Below are positions 1-10,401 of a stretch of 64,000 nucleotides of DNA, in pieces (positions within the stretch are counted from its first letter, which is position 1; the number at the start of each line of letters is the position of its first letter). The notes under the pieces are model-generated. The model saw nothing but the letters and a program-made list of their open reading frames with translations. It searched no databases and was not told the origin of the DNA. The stretch comes from Vibrio sp. B1FLJ16 (lineage in GTDB: Bacteria > Pseudomonadota > Gammaproteobacteria > Enterobacterales > Vibrionaceae): NCBI RefSeq assembly GCF_905175385.1, contig NZ_HG992749.1, positions 2,790,001 through 2,854,000 of the forward strand. The letters run 5' to 3'. The position numbers and the translations under genes were made by a program.

Positions 1-68
1 GTTAGACGCTAAAAGCGCTGTTGCGACTGACTTTAATTATCCCGAACTGAGGTTATGTAAATTGTAGG

Positions 69-100
69 AAAAATCCCCCGTCAGAGGTTCTTGACGGGGG
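69..100 (-). terminator. Rho-independent terminator of argD
   Basis: A 9-bp GC-rich stem (CCCCCGTCA paired with TGACGGGGG, 8-nt loop) is followed on the minus strand by ATTTTT. It lies about 30 bp beyond the argD stop codon, so argD transcription probably ends here. The first 60 bases of the window show no gene I can support. Confidence 0.85.
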
Positions 101-132
101 TAAATATGTTGAGGTTTATTCGGTTGTATCGC

Positions 133-1344
133 TTAAACCAGAGTAGCGATCGCTTTATCCAGTTTCGCCAAACCTTCTTCAATTTCTTGTGGTGTAATAA
201 CCAGTGACGGAGTGAAACGTACTACGTTTGCACCCGCGATCAGCACTAGCAGGCCTTCTTTACCAGCGGCAACCAGTACATCACGTGCGCGACCTTGCCA
301 CTCGTCATTCAGAGCCGCACCCAGTAACAGACCTTTACCACGTACTTCAGCGAAGATGTTGTATTTTGCGTTGATCGCTTCCAGACCTTCACGGAACATT
401 GCTTCACGCTCAAGAACGCCAGCCAATGTTTCAGGCTTAGTGACTTCGTTAACTACAGCTTCTGCTACTGCACATGCCAGCGGATTTCCGCCGTATGTTG
501 AACCGTGAGTACCAACTTTCAAATGCTCAGCCAGTTTTGCTGTCGTCAGCATTGCTCCAATTGGGAAGCCGCCACCAAGCGATTTAGCAGTGCTCAGGAT
601 ATCCGGAGTGATACCTAGACCTTGGTATGCGTAGAAGTGACCTGTACGGCCGTTACCTGTCTGAACTTCATCGAAAATCAGCAGTGCGTTGTGCTTATCA
701 CAAAGTTCACGTACTGCTTGAGCGAATTCTGGTGTCGGAGGCACGATACCGCCTTCACCTTGCAGTGGCTCCATCATAACGGCACATGTGCGGTCTGAGA
801 TATGCGCTTGCAGCGCTTCAATATCGTTGTATGGAAGGTGAGTTACATCACCAGGCTTAGGACCGAAGCCATCAGAATAAGCTTCTTGGCCACCAACCGT
901 TACAGTAAAGAACGTACGACCGTGGAAACCTTGTTTGAATGCGATGATTTCTGATTTTTCAGGACCAAATACATCAGCAGCGTAACGGCGAGCCAGTTTC
1001 AAAGCAGCTTCGTTTGCTTCTGCACCAGAGTTAGAGAAGAAAACACGCTCAGCAAAACTCAACTCTGTCAGTGTCTTAGCCAGGCGAAGTGCCGGCTCGT
1101 TAGTCATCACGTTACTCAGGTGCCAAAGCTTATTACCCTGTTCAGTCAACGCCTCAACCATCGCTGGGTGACAATGACCCAGACAGCTCACCGCAATACC
1201 ACCAGCAAAGTCGATGTATTCATTGTCCTGCTGATCCCAGATGCGTGAACCTTTACCTTTCACAGGGATCATTTCCATCGGGTTATAACAAGGTACCATT
1301 ACCTCATCAAATAAACCGCGCTCTACTTTAATTTCCGTTGTCAT
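133..1344 (-). CDS. argD: Acetylornithine / succinylornithine aminotransferase (PLP-dependent)
   Basis: A 403-residue class-III aminotransferase that converts N-acetylglutamate semialdehyde to N-acetylornithine in arginine synthesis. The same enzyme often also serves as succinylornithine aminotransferase (AstC) in arginine breakdown. Visible features are SGAEAN near residue 106 (PLP phosphate site), the FDEVQTG motif with Asp225, and the Schiff-base lysine at about residue 254 (STAKS). The ATG at 1344 is preferred over an open extension to 1413 because it has an AAGGAAAG ribosome site and starts the family's usual N terminus. A hairpin terminator follows the gene, and an ARG-box-like operator lies about 100 bp upstream. 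Choosing between ArgD and AstC from sequence is not safe; many gammaproteobacteria use one enzyme for both. Confidence 0.92.
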   Translation of the reverse strand: MTTEIKVERGLFDEVMVPCYNPMEMIPVKGKGSRIWDQQDNEYIDFAGGIAVSCLGHCHPAMVEALTEQGNKLWHLSNVMTNEPALRLAKTLTELSFAERVFFSNSGAEANEAALKLARRYAADVFGPEKSEIIAFKQGFHGRTFFTVTVGGQEAYSDGFGPKPGDVTHLPYNDIEALQAHISDRTCAVMMEPLQGEGGIVPPTPEFAQAVRELCDKHNALLIFDEVQTGNGRTGHFYAYQGLGITPDILSTAKSLGGGFPIGAMLTTAKLAEHLKVGTHGSTYGGNPLACAVAEAVVNEVTKPETLAGVLEREAMFREGLEAINAKYNIFAEVRGKGLLLGAALNDEWQGRARDVLVAAGKEGLLVLIAGANVVRFTPSLVITPQEIEEGLAKLDKAIATLV

Positions 1345-1442
1345 CGCACTTTCCTTCTTAATACTGCATGCCTCGTAGATAAGCGAACTTAATCGGGTTC
1401 CCTTAACCAGCAAATAATGTTTTGCATTTAAGCTATCTCGGC

Positions 1443-1460
1443 ATTGTATTTACATTCAAT
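1443..1460 (-). promoter_or_regulatory. ArgR operator (ARG box) upstream of argD
   Basis: The 18-bp site ATTGTATTTACATTCAAT matches 16 of 18 positions of the ARG-box consensus WNTGAATWWWWATTCANW. It is centred about 107 bp upstream of the argD start. A weaker partial half lies near 1415-1432. The rest of the 362-bp gap (1345-1706) shows no coding potential. Control by the arginine repressor is inferred from the match. Confidence 0.6.
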
Positions 1461-1706
1461 TAACCATTTCAATAGTGATTTGTTCTTTTTACTTTGGAAC
1501 GAAACCACCAGTAGTCACCACTCATGATTATTTATGCATGAAGAAACAAAAATAGCGAAGATTTTTTTTATTAAAGCTAGTTAATACAGAGGCTAGGAGA
1601 AAAAAAGCGGTATGAATAAACAGAGACAGAATAGTGAAACGCATAGTTTTGCAATCCACTACAACTGACCAAAAGATGAATTATTTGTTAAGAAAAGTGA
1701 TCGAGA

Positions 1707-2294
1707 TCAGATCATTTTACGCTCAAGAAAGTTCGCGAGAAGCTCATGACCTTGTTCTGTCTTGATTGATTCAGGGTGAAATTGCACCGCATCAATCGGT
1801 AAGGTTTTGTGCTGATAACCCATAATTTCATCCATACTGCCATCCGGTAGCTCTGTCCATGCGGTCAATTCAAACACACTTGGCAACGTGCCATTTTTCA
1901 CCACAAGAGAGTGGTAGCGGGTTACCGTAAGAGGGTTATTAAGGTTTTTAAACACGCTGCGCCCATTATGACGAATTGGTGAGGTTTTGCCATGCATCAC
2001 TTGCCGCGCACGGACTACCTGACCTCCGAAGACCTGTGCAATGGCCTGATGCCCCAGACAGACCCCAAGTATCGGCAGTTTACCTGCAAAGTGCTTTATT
2101 GCCTGTAAAGAGATTCCCGCTTCATTCGGCGTACAAGGACCAGGCGAGATCACTAGGTGGGTCGGATTAAGTGCCTCAATACCCGCAATGTCGGTTTCAT
2201 CATTGCGTACTACCTTAACCTCTGCGCCAAGCTCGCAAAAATACTGATACAAGTTATAGGTAAAAGAGTCATAGTTATCGATGATCAACAACAT
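1707..2294 (-). CDS. pabA: Aminodeoxychorismate / anthranilate synthase glutamine amidotransferase subunit
   Basis: A 195-residue class-I glutamine amidotransferase that supplies ammonia to PabB for aminodeoxychorismate (folate) synthesis. The triad is visible: nucleophile Cys79 in GVCLGHQ, and His173 with Glu175 in FHPES. Length is normal for PabA/TrpG. The ATG at 2294 starts the canonical [12 protein letters not shown] terminus, so the open extension to 2360 is not used. The gene stands alone between argD and trpS, away from any trp genes, which favours PabA over TrpG. Some bacteria share one amphibolic subunit, so a role in tryptophan synthesis cannot be excluded. Confidence 0.9.
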   Translation of the reverse strand: MLLIIDNYDSFTYNLYQYFCELGAEVKVVRNDETDIAGIEALNPTHLVISPGPCTPNEAGISLQAIKHFAGKLPILGVCLGHQAIAQVFGGQVVRARQVMHGKTSPIRHNGRSVFKNLNNPLTVTRYHSLVVKNGTLPSVFELTAWTELPDGSMDEIMGYQHKTLPIDAVQFHPESIKTEQGHELLANFLERKMI

Positions 2295-2450
2295 AAGATA
2301 TCGGTTGCTCCAGTCCGTTTGGCAATACTGCTCAAGATTATTGACGGCGACATTTTGCAACAGCAGTTAAGAAAGGCAAGTGTTTACTTAATAAAAAGCC
2401 CTTCGCGTAGATACTCAAAGGTGGGATAGCCAACAAGGCAATAATCGGGC

Positions 2451-2483
2451 AGAAAGAAAAAAGCCCCAAATTGTTGGGGCTTT
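2451..2483 (-). terminator. Terminator of trpS
   Basis: AAAGCCCCAACAATTTGGGG on the minus strand forms a 7-bp stem continuing into CTTTTTTC. It lies 26 bp past the trpS stop codon. Confidence 0.8.
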
Positions 2484-2508
2484 CTGAAAGGCTTGGTGCT
2501 GATGTTGG

Positions 2509-3525
2509 TTATGGACGGGTAACAAAACCCACAGCTTCATAAGCTTTCTTAAGTGTTACTGCAGCGCGAGCCGATGCTTTCTCTGCACCCTGCTTCATCA
2601 CTTCATTCATATATGCACGATCAGCACGGATACGATGGTACTCTCCCTGAATTGGTTCAAGCATCGCCACAACCGCTTCGCCCACATCTTTCTTGAACGG
2701 GCCGTACATTTCAACGCCTTTGTATTTCGCTTCGATCTCTTCAAAGCTCATACCTGTCGCCGCAGAGTAAAGACCCATCAGGTTCGCAATACCCGCTTTG
2801 TTCTCGATATCATGACGGATGCTAGGTGGTGTTTCCGTATCCGTTTGCGCCTTGTTGATCTTCTTGATGATCGATTTTGGCTCTTCGAGCAGAGTGATTA
2901 CGTTCTTACGGTTGTCGTCCGACTTCGACATTTTCTTAGTCGCATCCTGAAGGCTCATTACACGCGCGTTCACCGTTGGAATGTATGGCTCTGGAACCGT
3001 GAAAATTGGGCTTTCCGGCGAGTAGATATTGTTGAAACGTGTTGCGATGTCACGAGCCAGCTCCAGATGTTGCTTCTGGTCGCTGCCTACCGGTACCTGA
3101 TGCGCACCATAAAGCAGGATATCAGCCGCCATCAGCACTGGGTAATCAAACAAGCCGACGTTTACGTCGTTTGCGTAACGCGCTGATTTGTCTTTAAACT
3201 GAGTCATACGGCTCAGCTCGCCCATTTGCGTGTAACAGTTAAGAAGCCAACCAAGTTGAGCATGCTCTGGTACGTGTGACTGAACAAATAGCGTGCTCTT
3301 CTTCGGGTCAACACCCACCGCCAGACATATCGCCAGTGCATCTAAGGTCGCTTCATGCAGTGCTTTCGGGTCCTGACGAACCGTCACCGCATGAAGGTCT
3401 ACTACACAGTATTGGCAATCATAATCGTCTTGCATCTGGTGCCATTGACGTAGAGCACCCAAGTAGTTACCGATACTTAGTTCACCTGATGGTTGAACAC
3501 CACTCAATACAATGGGTTTGCTCAT
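2509..3525 (-). CDS. trpS: Tryptophan--tRNA ligase
   Basis: A 338-residue class-I aminoacyl-tRNA synthetase that charges tRNA-Trp in the cytoplasm. The HIGH-equivalent motif is SIGN (residues 17-20, inside [10 protein letters not shown]) and the second signature is KMSKS at residues 198-202. The Rossmann core contains GSDQKQH (about 148-153). Length and both motifs are typical of bacterial TrpRS. The gene has terminators on both sides: one after its stop, and the gph terminator at 3562-3591 before it, so it needs its own promoter in the roughly 35-bp gap or is read through from gph. Confidence 0.96.
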   Translation of the reverse strand: MSKPIVLSGVQPSGELSIGNYLGALRQWHQMQDDYDCQYCVVDLHAVTVRQDPKALHEATLDALAICLAVGVDPKKSTLFVQSHVPEHAQLGWLLNCYTQMGELSRMTQFKDKSARYANDVNVGLFDYPVLMAADILLYGAHQVPVGSDQKQHLELARDIATRFNNIYSPESPIFTVPEPYIPTVNARVMSLQDATKKMSKSDDNRKNVITLLEEPKSIIKKINKAQTDTETPPSIRHDIENKAGIANLMGLYSAATGMSFEEIEAKYKGVEMYGPFKKDVGEAVVAMLEPIQGEYHRIRADRAYMNEVMKQGAEKASARAAVTLKKAYEAVGFVTRP

Positions 3526-3561
3526 TAGAATGATTCCTTTGACTTCTTAATCTAATTAAAT

Positions 3562-3591
3562 GAAAAAACCGTGCAGTTTCAAAGCACGGTT
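3562..3591 (-). terminator. Terminator between gph and trpS
   Basis: The stem AACCGTGC / GCACGGTT with a 9-nt loop is followed on the minus strand by TTTTTT. It ends gph transcription. Because it sits in the trpS leader, partial read-through could also feed trpS. Confidence 0.75.
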
Positions 3592-3639
3592 AGCTCAGTG
3601 TACTCATTAACAAGTAATTTGGAAGAATTTTTGTCGTCG

Positions 3640-4326
3640 CTATGCAGAAACGGCGACTATCTCCAACAATTCCGACAACTTGTCAGCAACAAAGTCAGGG
3701 TTAGACGCTGCAATAGGCTCACCGTGGTTATAGCCGTAGGTCAAACCGAAAGAAGCACAGCCAGCGTTTTTCGCAGCAAGAATGTCATTTTTAGAATCCC
3801 CGACCATAAGCATGTCACCTGGCTGGATCTGATGCTTGTTCATCAACCAGTTCAGTGCGACCGGGTTTGGCTTTTTCTCAGGGAAAGCATCGCCTCCCAG
3901 TACATCCACAAAATATTTTGCAATACCGTGCTGCTCTAAAATGTGCGGTACAAATTTTGACGGCTTGTTAGTCACAATTGCCATCGAAAAGCCCGACTGG
4001 TGTAGCTCTTCCAGGGTCTCTTTTACCGTTGGGTAAAGGTGGCTCAGTTTATGACCGCTTTGTTCGTAGAAATCATCAAACAATACTCGTGCTTCTGCGC
4101 GAACCTTGTCAGTCAGATCAGGGTTGATTGTCAGACTCTGGCTTAACGAGCGGCCAATCAGCACGTCGGCACCGTTACCCACGTAATCACGCACTTGCTC
4201 TTCCGTTACTGATGGAAAACCTAATGCCCGAACAGCCTGATCCGCTGCAACGGCCAAATCCGGTACGCTGTCGAGCAGAGTGCCATCCAAATCAAACACG
4301 ATGAATTTTCTAGATTGTTGAGTCAT
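3640..4326 (-). CDS. gph: Phosphoglycolate phosphatase (HAD family)
   Basis: A 228-residue HAD hydrolase that dephosphorylates 2-phosphoglycolate formed during DNA repair and oxidative metabolism. Motif I is FDLDGT with Asp12 and Asp14; motif II is IVTNKPSKF; motif III/IV is MVGDSKNDILAAKNAG. The ATG at 4326 follows AGGGAAG and begins the conserved domain at once. A frame open back to 4383 runs through a terminator hairpin and is rejected. In Vibrio and E. coli gph usually follows rpe in the dam-rpe-gph-trpS group; here its upstream neighbour is rlmB with a terminator between, leaving almost no room for a promoter. Confidence 0.93.
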   Translation of the reverse strand: MTQQSRKFIVFDLDGTLLDSVPDLAVAADQAVRALGFPSVTEEQVRDYVGNGADVLIGRSLSQSLTINPDLTDKVRAEARVLFDDFYEQSGHKLSHLYPTVKETLEELHQSGFSMAIVTNKPSKFVPHILEQHGIAKYFVDVLGGDAFPEKKPNPVALNWLMNKHQIQPGDMLMVGDSKNDILAAKNAGCASFGLTYGYNHGEPIAASNPDFVADKLSELLEIVAVSA

Positions 4327-4340
4327 AACTTCCCTACAGA

Positions 4341-4369
4341 TAAAAATAACAAAGGATGGTTGCCCATCC
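4341..4369 (-). terminator. Terminator downstream of rlmB
   Basis: The stem GGATGG-GCAA-CCATCC is followed on the minus strand by TTTGTTATTTTT. It lies only about 15 bp ahead of the gph start codon, an unusual placement discussed in the findings. Confidence 0.65.
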
Positions 4370-4418
4370 TGAGTATTGGTCATTGTTGCTGACCTTTAAT
4401 TAAGTAATTGTTTATACG

Positions 4419-5162
4419 CTATTTGACGGCCAGTCGCTGACGAACCGCTTCAAACAGGCAGATGCCCGACGCCACCGATACATTCAGGCTTGATACGCTG
4501 CCTGCCATCGGGATTTTAATCAAGTCATCACAGGTCTCACGCGTTAAGCGGCGCATACCATCGCCTTCTGCACCCATCACAATCGCAAGCGGACCAGTCA
4601 GTTTCGCCTGGTAAATATCGTGAGTAGCTTCGCCAGCGGTACCGACAAACCAGATCCCCTGCTCTTGCAAGGTACGCATAGTACGTGCAAGGTTGGTGAC
4701 GCGAATTAGTGGTACAACTTCGGCAGCGCCACAGGCAACCTTACTTACGGTCGCATTCATCGGAGCTGAACGATCTTTTGGAACGATAATCGCCGCCACA
4801 CCTGCCGCATCCGCATTACGCAGGCAAGCACCCAGGTTATGCGGATCGGTAACCCCGTCAAGTACGAGTAGCAACGGTGTTTCATGTTGCGCCAGAATCG
4901 CATCGATGTCGTTTTCATTCAGTTGTTTCGCCGCTTTTACGCGTGCAATGATGCCCTGATGATTCGCACCATTCGCTTTGTCATCCAGGGTTTTACGTGT
5001 CATTTGCTGAATAGACACACCACATACCTGTAAGTCATTCAGGATTGGCATTAAGCGGTCATCCTGGCGTCCTTTTAATACGTATGCTTCGATAAAACGC
5101 TCTGGTTCACGTTCCAATACCGCTTTGACGGCATGAATACCGTAAATAAATTCGTTACTCAT
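4419..5162 (-). CDS. rlmB: 23S rRNA (guanosine-2251-2'-O)-methyltransferase
   Basis: A 247-residue SpoU/TrmH-family (SPOUT) methyltransferase that methylates G2251 in the peptidyl-transferase centre of 23S rRNA. It has the N-terminal SpoU substrate-binding domain ([12 protein letters not shown]). The three SPOUT motifs follow: [31 protein letters not shown], and the trefoil-knot end [17 protein letters not shown]. It follows rnr on the same strand with a 98-bp gap holding a hairpin, as in E. coli rnr-rlmB. The usual downstream rpsF operon is not here. Confidence 0.94.
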   Translation of the reverse strand: MSNEFIYGIHAVKAVLEREPERFIEAYVLKGRQDDRLMPILNDLQVCGVSIQQMTRKTLDDKANGANHQGIIARVKAAKQLNENDIDAILAQHETPLLLVLDGVTDPHNLGACLRNADAAGVAAIIVPKDRSAPMNATVSKVACGAAEVVPLIRVTNLARTMRTLQEQGIWFVGTAGEATHDIYQAKLTGPLAIVMGAEGDGMRRLTRETCDDLIKIPMAGSVSSLNVSVASGICLFEAVRQRLAVK

Positions 5163-5184
5163 TATTTAACCTGTTGTTCTGGTT

Positions 5185-5217
5185 ATACCTATCTGGATAA
5201 ATTTCTCAGACAGGTAT
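5185..5217 (-). other. Hairpin between rnr and rlmB
   Basis: An 11-bp near-perfect stem (ATACCTGTCTG against CAGATAGGTAT, one G-T pair) lies between the rnr stop and the rlmB start. It lacks a T-run, so it is probably not an intrinsic terminator. It could be an mRNA processing or stability element. Assignment is by inspection only. Confidence 0.4.
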
Positions 5218-5260
5218 CTATGCCTTTCCAATCTGACGGTGATCAGATTCGCGCTTCAGC

Positions 5261-7780
5261 CTACTGTTCGTCTTGTTTAGAGCGCTTAGTTTTCTTTGGC
5301 TTACTGTGAGGCTTTTTCTTACTGGCTTTTCTCACCTTAGGCTTCTTCTGACCTTCAGTGTCACCATTTTTAGCACCGCGCTTAGCGCCATCACGCTTAC
5401 TTGCGGCAGCACTGCCTTCCGGACGTTTGGTTGGCTCAATCGCAGGTACCGCACGTTTGGCACCATTTTCCTGAGATGCCCCACGCGATGCGGTGCGTTT
5501 TTTCTCTTTGGCTTTGCGTTTTGCTTCTGCCGCACGTTTCTTCGCGGTCTTACCTTCGCCGCGTAGCTTACGACTTGTTTCAACCAATTCAAAGTCAATT
5601 TGCTTGTCATTTAGGTTAACAGCCAGCACTTTTACTTTTACCGCATCGCCCAAACGATAGATGTTACCGAAGCTCTCTCCGATAAGTCGTTGACCAATAG
5701 GATCAAACTGATAGTAATCATTGGCCAGGGTCGAAATGTGCACCAGACCGTCGATATGCAGATCGGTTAAGCGGACAAAGAAGCCAAAACTGGTCACGTT
5801 GGCAATCACACCATCCAGCTCTGCACCCACATGGTCTTGCATGTACTCACATTTTAACCAGTCTGCTACGTCACGGGTTGCATCATCGGCCCGGCGTTCT
5901 GTCATTGAACACTGTTCACCGTAGAAGTCCATGTCATCAAACGAGTAGTGATAACCACCAGTTGGAGTCCAGCGATCTTGATTACGACCTTCATGTTTCG
6001 CAATCAAATACTTGATTGCACGGTGCAGCAACAAATCAGGGTAACGACGAATTGGCGAGGTAAAGTGCGCGTATCGCTGCAGTGCCAGACCGAAGTGACC
6101 CGCATTGTCAGCGTTGTACACCGCCTGCTTCATCGAACGCAGCAGCATAGTCTGAATCAGCTCCTGATCCGGGCGATCGCCAACCTGACTCATTAGATGT
6201 GCATAATCCGTTGGAGAAGGTTCAAGACCACCACCAAGCTCAAGCCCCAGTTCAGCAAGGAAATCTCGGAAGCCCATCAAGCGCTCTTCACCCGGAGTCT
6301 CGTGGATACGGTACAGAGCAGGCTCTTTGGCTTTTTCCACCAGCGATGCCGACGCAACGTTGGCCATAATCATGCACTCTTCAATAAGCTTGTGGGCATC
6401 ATTGCGCTCCAGCGGCTCAATGCTTTCAATCTTACGCTCGGCATTAAAGATAAATTTCGTTTCAACGGTTTCGAATTCAATCGCACCACGCTGGTCACGG
6501 GCGCTTTTCAAAACCTTATACATACGGTGAAGCTCTTCAAGATGCGAAACCAGCTCTTTGTAGCGTTCACGCAGCTCTTCATCACCTTCCAGAATATGAT
6601 GTACTTTGGTGTACGTCAGACGGGCATGTGAATTCATCACCGCTTCGTAGTGCTTGTAACCGGTAAGCTTACCCGTTTCGGAGATGGTCATCTCACAAAC
6701 CATACACAAGCGATCCACTTGCGGGTTAAGGGAACAGAGACCGTTAGAGAGCACTTCTGGCAGCATAGGTACTACCTGAGACGGGAAGTAGACCGAGTTA
6801 CCGCGGTTAATTGCCTCTTTATCCAGAGCTGAATCCGGACGGACGTAATAACTGACGTCCGCGATGGCTACCCACAAACGCCAGCCACCACTTTTCTTCT
6901 TCTCACAGAAAACCGCGTCATCAAAATCTCGCGCATCTTCACCATCGATTGTCACCAATGGCAGCTCACGTAAATCAACACGCCCGACTTTTGCTTCTTC
7001 CGGAACTTCTTCACCTAAATCAGCGATCTGCTTATCGACTTCTTCCGGCCATTCATGCGGAATCTGATGGGTACGAATCGCAATTTGAGTTTCCATGCCT
7101 GGCGCCATATTTTCACCAAGTACTTCAACCACTTTACCCATCATACCGCGCGAACGAGAGCCACGGTCGGTAATTTCAATCACCACAACGTTACCCATAC
7201 GGGCTCCAGCTTTGTGCTCATTCGGGATCAGAATATCTTGGCTGATACGAGAATCGTCCGGCACGACATACGAGTAGCCATATTCAAGAAAAAAGCGACC
7301 AACGATTTGATCATTACGTTCTTCAAGCACGCGCACTAAACGACCTTCCCGGCGACCACGCTTACTGTTGTCAGTCGGCTGAACCAACACGTAATCACCA
7401 TGAATAATGTTCTTCATCTGGTGGTGTGGTAATACAATGTCATTATCCTTGCCAACACTGCCGTCTGGGCGCACCCAACCGTGGCCATCTTTGTGGCCAA
7501 TTACGTATCCTTTCACCATTTCGAGCTTTTCAGGCAACGCGTAGCACTGACGGCGGGTAAATACCAACTGGCCATCACGCTCCATAGCACGTAAACGACG
7601 ACGCAACCCTTCGTATTGCTCTTCGCCCTCTAGCTTCAGCGCTTCGAATAAGTCATTGCGATTCATTGGAACACCGGCCTGAGTTAAGAACTCGAGGATG
7701 AACTCGCGGCTTGGAATTGGATTTTCGTAATTTTGGGATTCACGATCTGCGAATGGATCGTTTGGAATATTGTCTGACAT
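5261..7780 (-). CDS. rnr: Ribonuclease R (3'-5' exoribonuclease)
   Basis: An 839-residue RNB-family exonuclease that degrades structured RNA and acts in RNA quality control, cold shock and stationary phase. Domain order is an N-terminal winged-helix segment, two cold-shock domains (about 80-240), and the RNB catalytic domain with the metal-binding cluster [13 protein letters not shown] near residue 280. An S1 domain (about 645-725, [15 protein letters not shown]) and a long lysine-rich tail follow. The ATG at 7780 has AGG seven bases upstream; a GTG two codons earlier is possible but poorly spaced. It lies downstream of nsrR, as in E. coli. Confidence 0.95.
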   Translation of the reverse strand: MSDNIPNDPFADRESQNYENPIPSREFILEFLTQAGVPMNRNDLFEALKLEGEEQYEGLRRRLRAMERDGQLVFTRRQCYALPEKLEMVKGYVIGHKDGHGWVRPDGSVGKDNDIVLPHHQMKNIIHGDYVLVQPTDNSKRGRREGRLVRVLEERNDQIVGRFFLEYGYSYVVPDDSRISQDILIPNEHKAGARMGNVVVIEITDRGSRSRGMMGKVVEVLGENMAPGMETQIAIRTHQIPHEWPEEVDKQIADLGEEVPEEAKVGRVDLRELPLVTIDGEDARDFDDAVFCEKKKSGGWRLWVAIADVSYYVRPDSALDKEAINRGNSVYFPSQVVPMLPEVLSNGLCSLNPQVDRLCMVCEMTISETGKLTGYKHYEAVMNSHARLTYTKVHHILEGDEELRERYKELVSHLEELHRMYKVLKSARDQRGAIEFETVETKFIFNAERKIESIEPLERNDAHKLIEECMIMANVASASLVEKAKEPALYRIHETPGEERLMGFRDFLAELGLELGGGLEPSPTDYAHLMSQVGDRPDQELIQTMLLRSMKQAVYNADNAGHFGLALQRYAHFTSPIRRYPDLLLHRAIKYLIAKHEGRNQDRWTPTGGYHYSFDDMDFYGEQCSMTERRADDATRDVADWLKCEYMQDHVGAELDGVIANVTSFGFFVRLTDLHIDGLVHISTLANDYYQFDPIGQRLIGESFGNIYRLGDAVKVKVLAVNLNDKQIDFELVETSRKLRGEGKTAKKRAAEAKRKAKEKKRTASRGASQENGAKRAVPAIEPTKRPEGSAAASKRDGAKRGAKNGDTEGQKKPKVRKASKKKPHSKPKKTKRSKQDEQ

Positions 7781-7901
7781 AGGCACGCCTATCTAGCAAG
7801 GAAGGTATAGAGCTAGTATATCCGAGTCTCCCGATAACCTACAGAAATGCTTTGAAAAAAAGAAAGAATGCTCCGAGTTCGGCACCAACGGGAAAAATAT
7901 T

Positions 7902-8327
7902 TTATGCCCGCTCTAATAAGATCAAAAGTTCAGAGTTGTCCCTGAGTAATTCATCGATCGTGCAGTAATCCAATTCGGCGAGAAACGCGCTTTTGGCTTT
8001 AGCCAACTTCTCTTTTAGCCGGCAGGCAGGAGTGATATGACAAAAGTCAGTGCTGCAGTTCACCAAATCTAACGGCTCCAGATCGCGGACGACACCACCA
8101 ACCGATATCTCTGAGGCTGGCCTCATCAGCCGGATACCTCCGTTTTTCCCCCGCACAGTCTGTACATAACCCAACTGTCCTAAACGATTGATCACCTTCA
8201 CCATATGGTTACGTGACACACCAAATAAATCAGTTACTTCCGTAATGTTAGTCAGTTCATCTTTTGGCAATGAAGCCAGATAGATAAGGGTTCTCAGTGC
8301 GTAATCGGTGAAGCTGGTTAACTGCAT
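7902..8327 (-). CDS. nsrR: Nitric oxide-sensing Rrf2-family repressor NsrR
   Basis: A 141-residue Rrf2-type regulator. An N-terminal winged helix ([20 protein letters not shown] is the recognition region) is followed by the three iron-sulfur cluster cysteines Cys91, Cys96 and Cys102 with the spacing of NsrR. NO destroys the cluster and releases repression. The gene is divergent from hmp, its classic target, and the shared gap contains two NsrR operators, so autoregulation is likely. It precedes rnr, as in enterobacteria. Among Rrf2 proteins IscR is excluded by the cysteine spacing and by context. Confidence 0.93.
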   Translation of the reverse strand: MQLTSFTDYALRTLIYLASLPKDELTNITEVTDLFGVSRNHMVKVINRLGQLGYVQTVRGKNGGIRLMRPASEISVGGVVRDLEPLDLVNCSTDFCHITPACRLKEKLAKAKSAFLAELDYCTIDELLRDNSELLILLERA

Positions 8328-8374
8328 ATTGCTATCCTCTATGATAGGAAAAGTGTAAGTCTTTTCTTGATCGA

Positions 8375-8397
8375 AAGATACATTTGAGATACAACTT
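8375..8397. promoter_or_regulatory. NsrR operator 1 (nsrR-hmp gap)
   Basis: A 23-bp imperfect palindrome: left half AAGATACATTT, central G, right half AGATACAACTT. It closely matches the NsrR consensus of two 11-bp halves AAGATGCATTT around one central base. It lies 48 bp upstream of the nsrR start. Confidence 0.75.
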
Positions 8398-8399
8398 TA

Positions 8400-8422
8400 A
8401 ACATGCATTATAAATACAACTT
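8400..8422. promoter_or_regulatory. NsrR operator 2 (nsrR-hmp gap)
   Basis: A second 23-bp palindrome, AACATGCATTA / AAATACAACTT around a central T, two bases after operator 1 (25-bp period). It ends 15 bp before the hmp start codon, over the likely hmp promoter or leader, which fits repression of hmp. Confidence 0.75.
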
Positions 8423-8437
8423 AAATTAGGAAGCGCC

Positions 8438-9622
8438 ATGCTCAGCAATCAAACCATAGAAATCGTAAAAGCAACCGCACCGCTTATCGCCCAAACAGGA
8501 CCAAAACTGACCGAGCACTTTTATGACCGCATGTTTGCCCACAACCCCGAGCTGAAAGATATTTTCAATATGAGTAACCAGCGTAACGGTGACCAGCGTG
8601 AAGCGCTGTTTAACGCCATCTGCGCTTATGCAGCGAATATTGAGAACTTGCCCGCTCTACTTGGTGCAGTAGAGAAGATTGCACACAAACACACCAGTTT
8701 TTTAATCACAGCAGACCAATATCAAATTGTCGGCACACACCTACTGGCGACCATTGATGAGTTGTTCAGTCCTGGTCAGGAGGTGCTGGATGCGTGGGGA
8801 GAAGCTTATAGCGTGCTGGCCAACGTATTTATTCAAAAAGAAGAGCAAATTTATCAGGCCAATGAAGATGCCAAAGGCGGCTGGCGAGGTCTGCGCGAGT
8901 TTGAATTAGTAGCCAAGCATCCGGAGAGTGAGCACATTTGTAGTTTTGTATTTAAACCAACTGATGGTCAATACGTAGCAGCCCATAAACCCGGGCAATA
9001 TGTGGGCATTTACATCAACAGCGATACGTTTGATAACCAAGAAATCCGCCAATACAGCCTTTCTTCAGCAGCTCAGGAAAACACTTACCGCATCTCCGTC
9101 AAACGTGAACAAGATGGCAAAATATCCAACTATCTGCATGATAAGCTGAGCATAGGTGATACAGTAAAACTGACCGCTCCGGCAGGTGATTTCTTTATGG
9201 ACATCGAGCCTGACACTCCTGTCGTGCTGATCTCTGCCGGTGTTGGATTTACACCCACTCTATCTATGCTGGAAAGCTTGACCACGCATAACGCACCAGT
9301 GACCTGGGTACATGCAACAGAAAATGGTCCGCAACATGCTTTCAAACAGCATGTAAACCAACTTGTCAGTCAACACGACAATATGAATGCGTTCGTCTGG
9401 TATAACCAACCGACAGCCGAAGACAAATTTGGAGAGGACTACCACTTCACAGGATTCGTTGAACTGAAAGAAATTGAAATGTTACTCAAACAAAGTCATG
9501 TTCAGATTTACTTCTGCGGCCCAGCCGGATTTATGCAGTATGTATCTAATCAACTGCTCAAGATGGGCGTTCCGCAAGAACAGTTCCATTACGAATGCTT
9601 TGGGCCACATAAAATCATTTAA
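8438..9622 (+). CDS. hmp: Flavohemoglobin, nitric oxide dioxygenase
   Basis: A 394-residue flavohaemoprotein that oxidises NO to nitrate with O2 and NAD(P)H, protecting the cytoplasm from nitrosative stress. The globin domain occupies about 1-140 with proximal haem His85 (IAHKHTSF). The ferredoxin-reductase FAD domain follows (about 150-255, RQYSLSSA for FAD), then the NAD domain ([14 protein letters not shown] and YFCGPAGFM). The ATG at 8438 follows AGGAAG. Two NsrR operators lie immediately upstream and a strong bidirectional terminator lies downstream. Confidence 0.97.
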   Translation: MLSNQTIEIVKATAPLIAQTGPKLTEHFYDRMFAHNPELKDIFNMSNQRNGDQREALFNAICAYAANIENLPALLGAVEKIAHKHTSFLITADQYQIVGTHLLATIDELFSPGQEVLDAWGEAYSVLANVFIQKEEQIYQANEDAKGGWRGLREFELVAKHPESEHICSFVFKPTDGQYVAAHKPGQYVGIYINSDTFDNQEIRQYSLSSAAQENTYRISVKREQDGKISNYLHDKLSIGDTVKLTAPAGDFFMDIEPDTPVVLISAGVGFTPTLSMLESLTTHNAPVTWVHATENGPQHAFKQHVNQLVSQHDNMNAFVWYNQPTAEDKFGEDYHFTGFVELKEIEMLLKQSHVQIYFCGPAGFMQYVSNQLLKMGVPQEQFHYECFGPHKII

Positions 9623-9643
9623 GACTAAAACCATCCCTGCTAA

Positions 9644-9680
9644 ATACAACAAAGCCCACCAAATGTGGGCTTTGTTGTAT
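9644..9680. terminator. Bidirectional terminator between hmp and motX
   Basis: A 16-bp perfect stem (ATACAACAAAGCCCAC against its complement, loop CAAAT) has A/T-rich flanks on both sides. It serves the converging hmp and motX genes. Confidence 0.85.
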
Positions 9681-9700
9681 GAAGTTACTTTGTCGCTATT

Positions 9701-10336
9701 CTACCAGAAGGTCTCGCGCCGCTTAGCTCGAGCGATAATGTTTTGTGGCATACGCTGTTCGAGACCATTACGTAAAATGGCAATGCGTTTATGCTGTCTT
9801 GTATCAGCGGTGACTGAGTTATATAACCAGCGGTAGGCATCTTCATAATCAAGCGGGCTGCCGTAATCACGCAGCAGTAACTCCGCTAGGTGAATACGCG
9901 CATTCAGGTTACCCATGGATGCAGCTTCTCGCAAGTATGGTATCGCACGTTCTTTATCTTGCTGAACCAGCGTACCAAGAGAGTAGTAACGTCCTATTTG
10001 CTCAAGTGCGGCAGGTAAGCCTTGGTGTGCTGCATTCTCCATATAGTACAGACCGAGCTCTACGTCCTGCTCGACACAAACACCCCAGGCCAGCATGTCA
10101 CCATAAAGGAACTCATACGCAGGCAGGCTAATTCGCGTCGCGCGCGCAACAATGTCTTCTACCAGTTGGCAGTTGTCAGCGCGTACACGCTGCAGATGCT
10201 TATTCTGCTCAATAAGCGTTATCAGTTCTGCTTCGGTATAGATTGGAACCGGCGCTCCGATATCCGCGGTACTCGCGTTTGTTGCATTCGTCGCCAGCAT
10301 CAATAACAGTGAAGCAGCCACTGTCCGTAACTTCAT
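9701..10336 (-). CDS. motX: Sodium-type polar flagellar motor protein MotX
   Basis: A 211-residue secreted protein. MotX with MotY forms the periplasmic T ring that anchors the Na+-driven PomA/PomB stator in Vibrio. A signal peptide (first 20 or so residues, LLLMLATNATNAS) is followed by Sel1-like tetratricopeptide repeats (AYEFLYGDMLAWGVCVEQD, GLYYMENAAHQG, AIPYLREAASMG). Two cysteines (NCQLV, GVCVE) could form a disulfide. The ATG at 10336 begins the signal peptide; the frame open to 10519 has no signal logic. A perfect sigma-28 promoter lies upstream. Location next to purA matches other vibrios. Confidence 0.92.
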   Translation of the reverse strand: MKLRTVAASLLLMLATNATNASTADIGAPVPIYTEAELITLIEQNKHLQRVRADNCQLVEDIVARATRISLPAYEFLYGDMLAWGVCVEQDVELGLYYMENAAHQGLPAALEQIGRYYSLGTLVQQDKERAIPYLREAASMGNLNARIHLAELLLRDYGSPLDYEDAYRWLYNSVTADTRQHKRIAILRNGLEQRMPQNIIARAKRRETFW

Positions 10337-10401
10337 AAACTTTCTCTTCAAGGTATCTGAAAAACAAAAGATCGCTGATGGATCTGCTCTGCTTGATAAG
10401 A

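Noticed and set aside
1696..1711. CRP-like palindrome GTGATCGAGATCAGAT at the end of pabA
   Set aside because: It lies over the pabA stop, about 350 bp from the argD start, with a weak right half.
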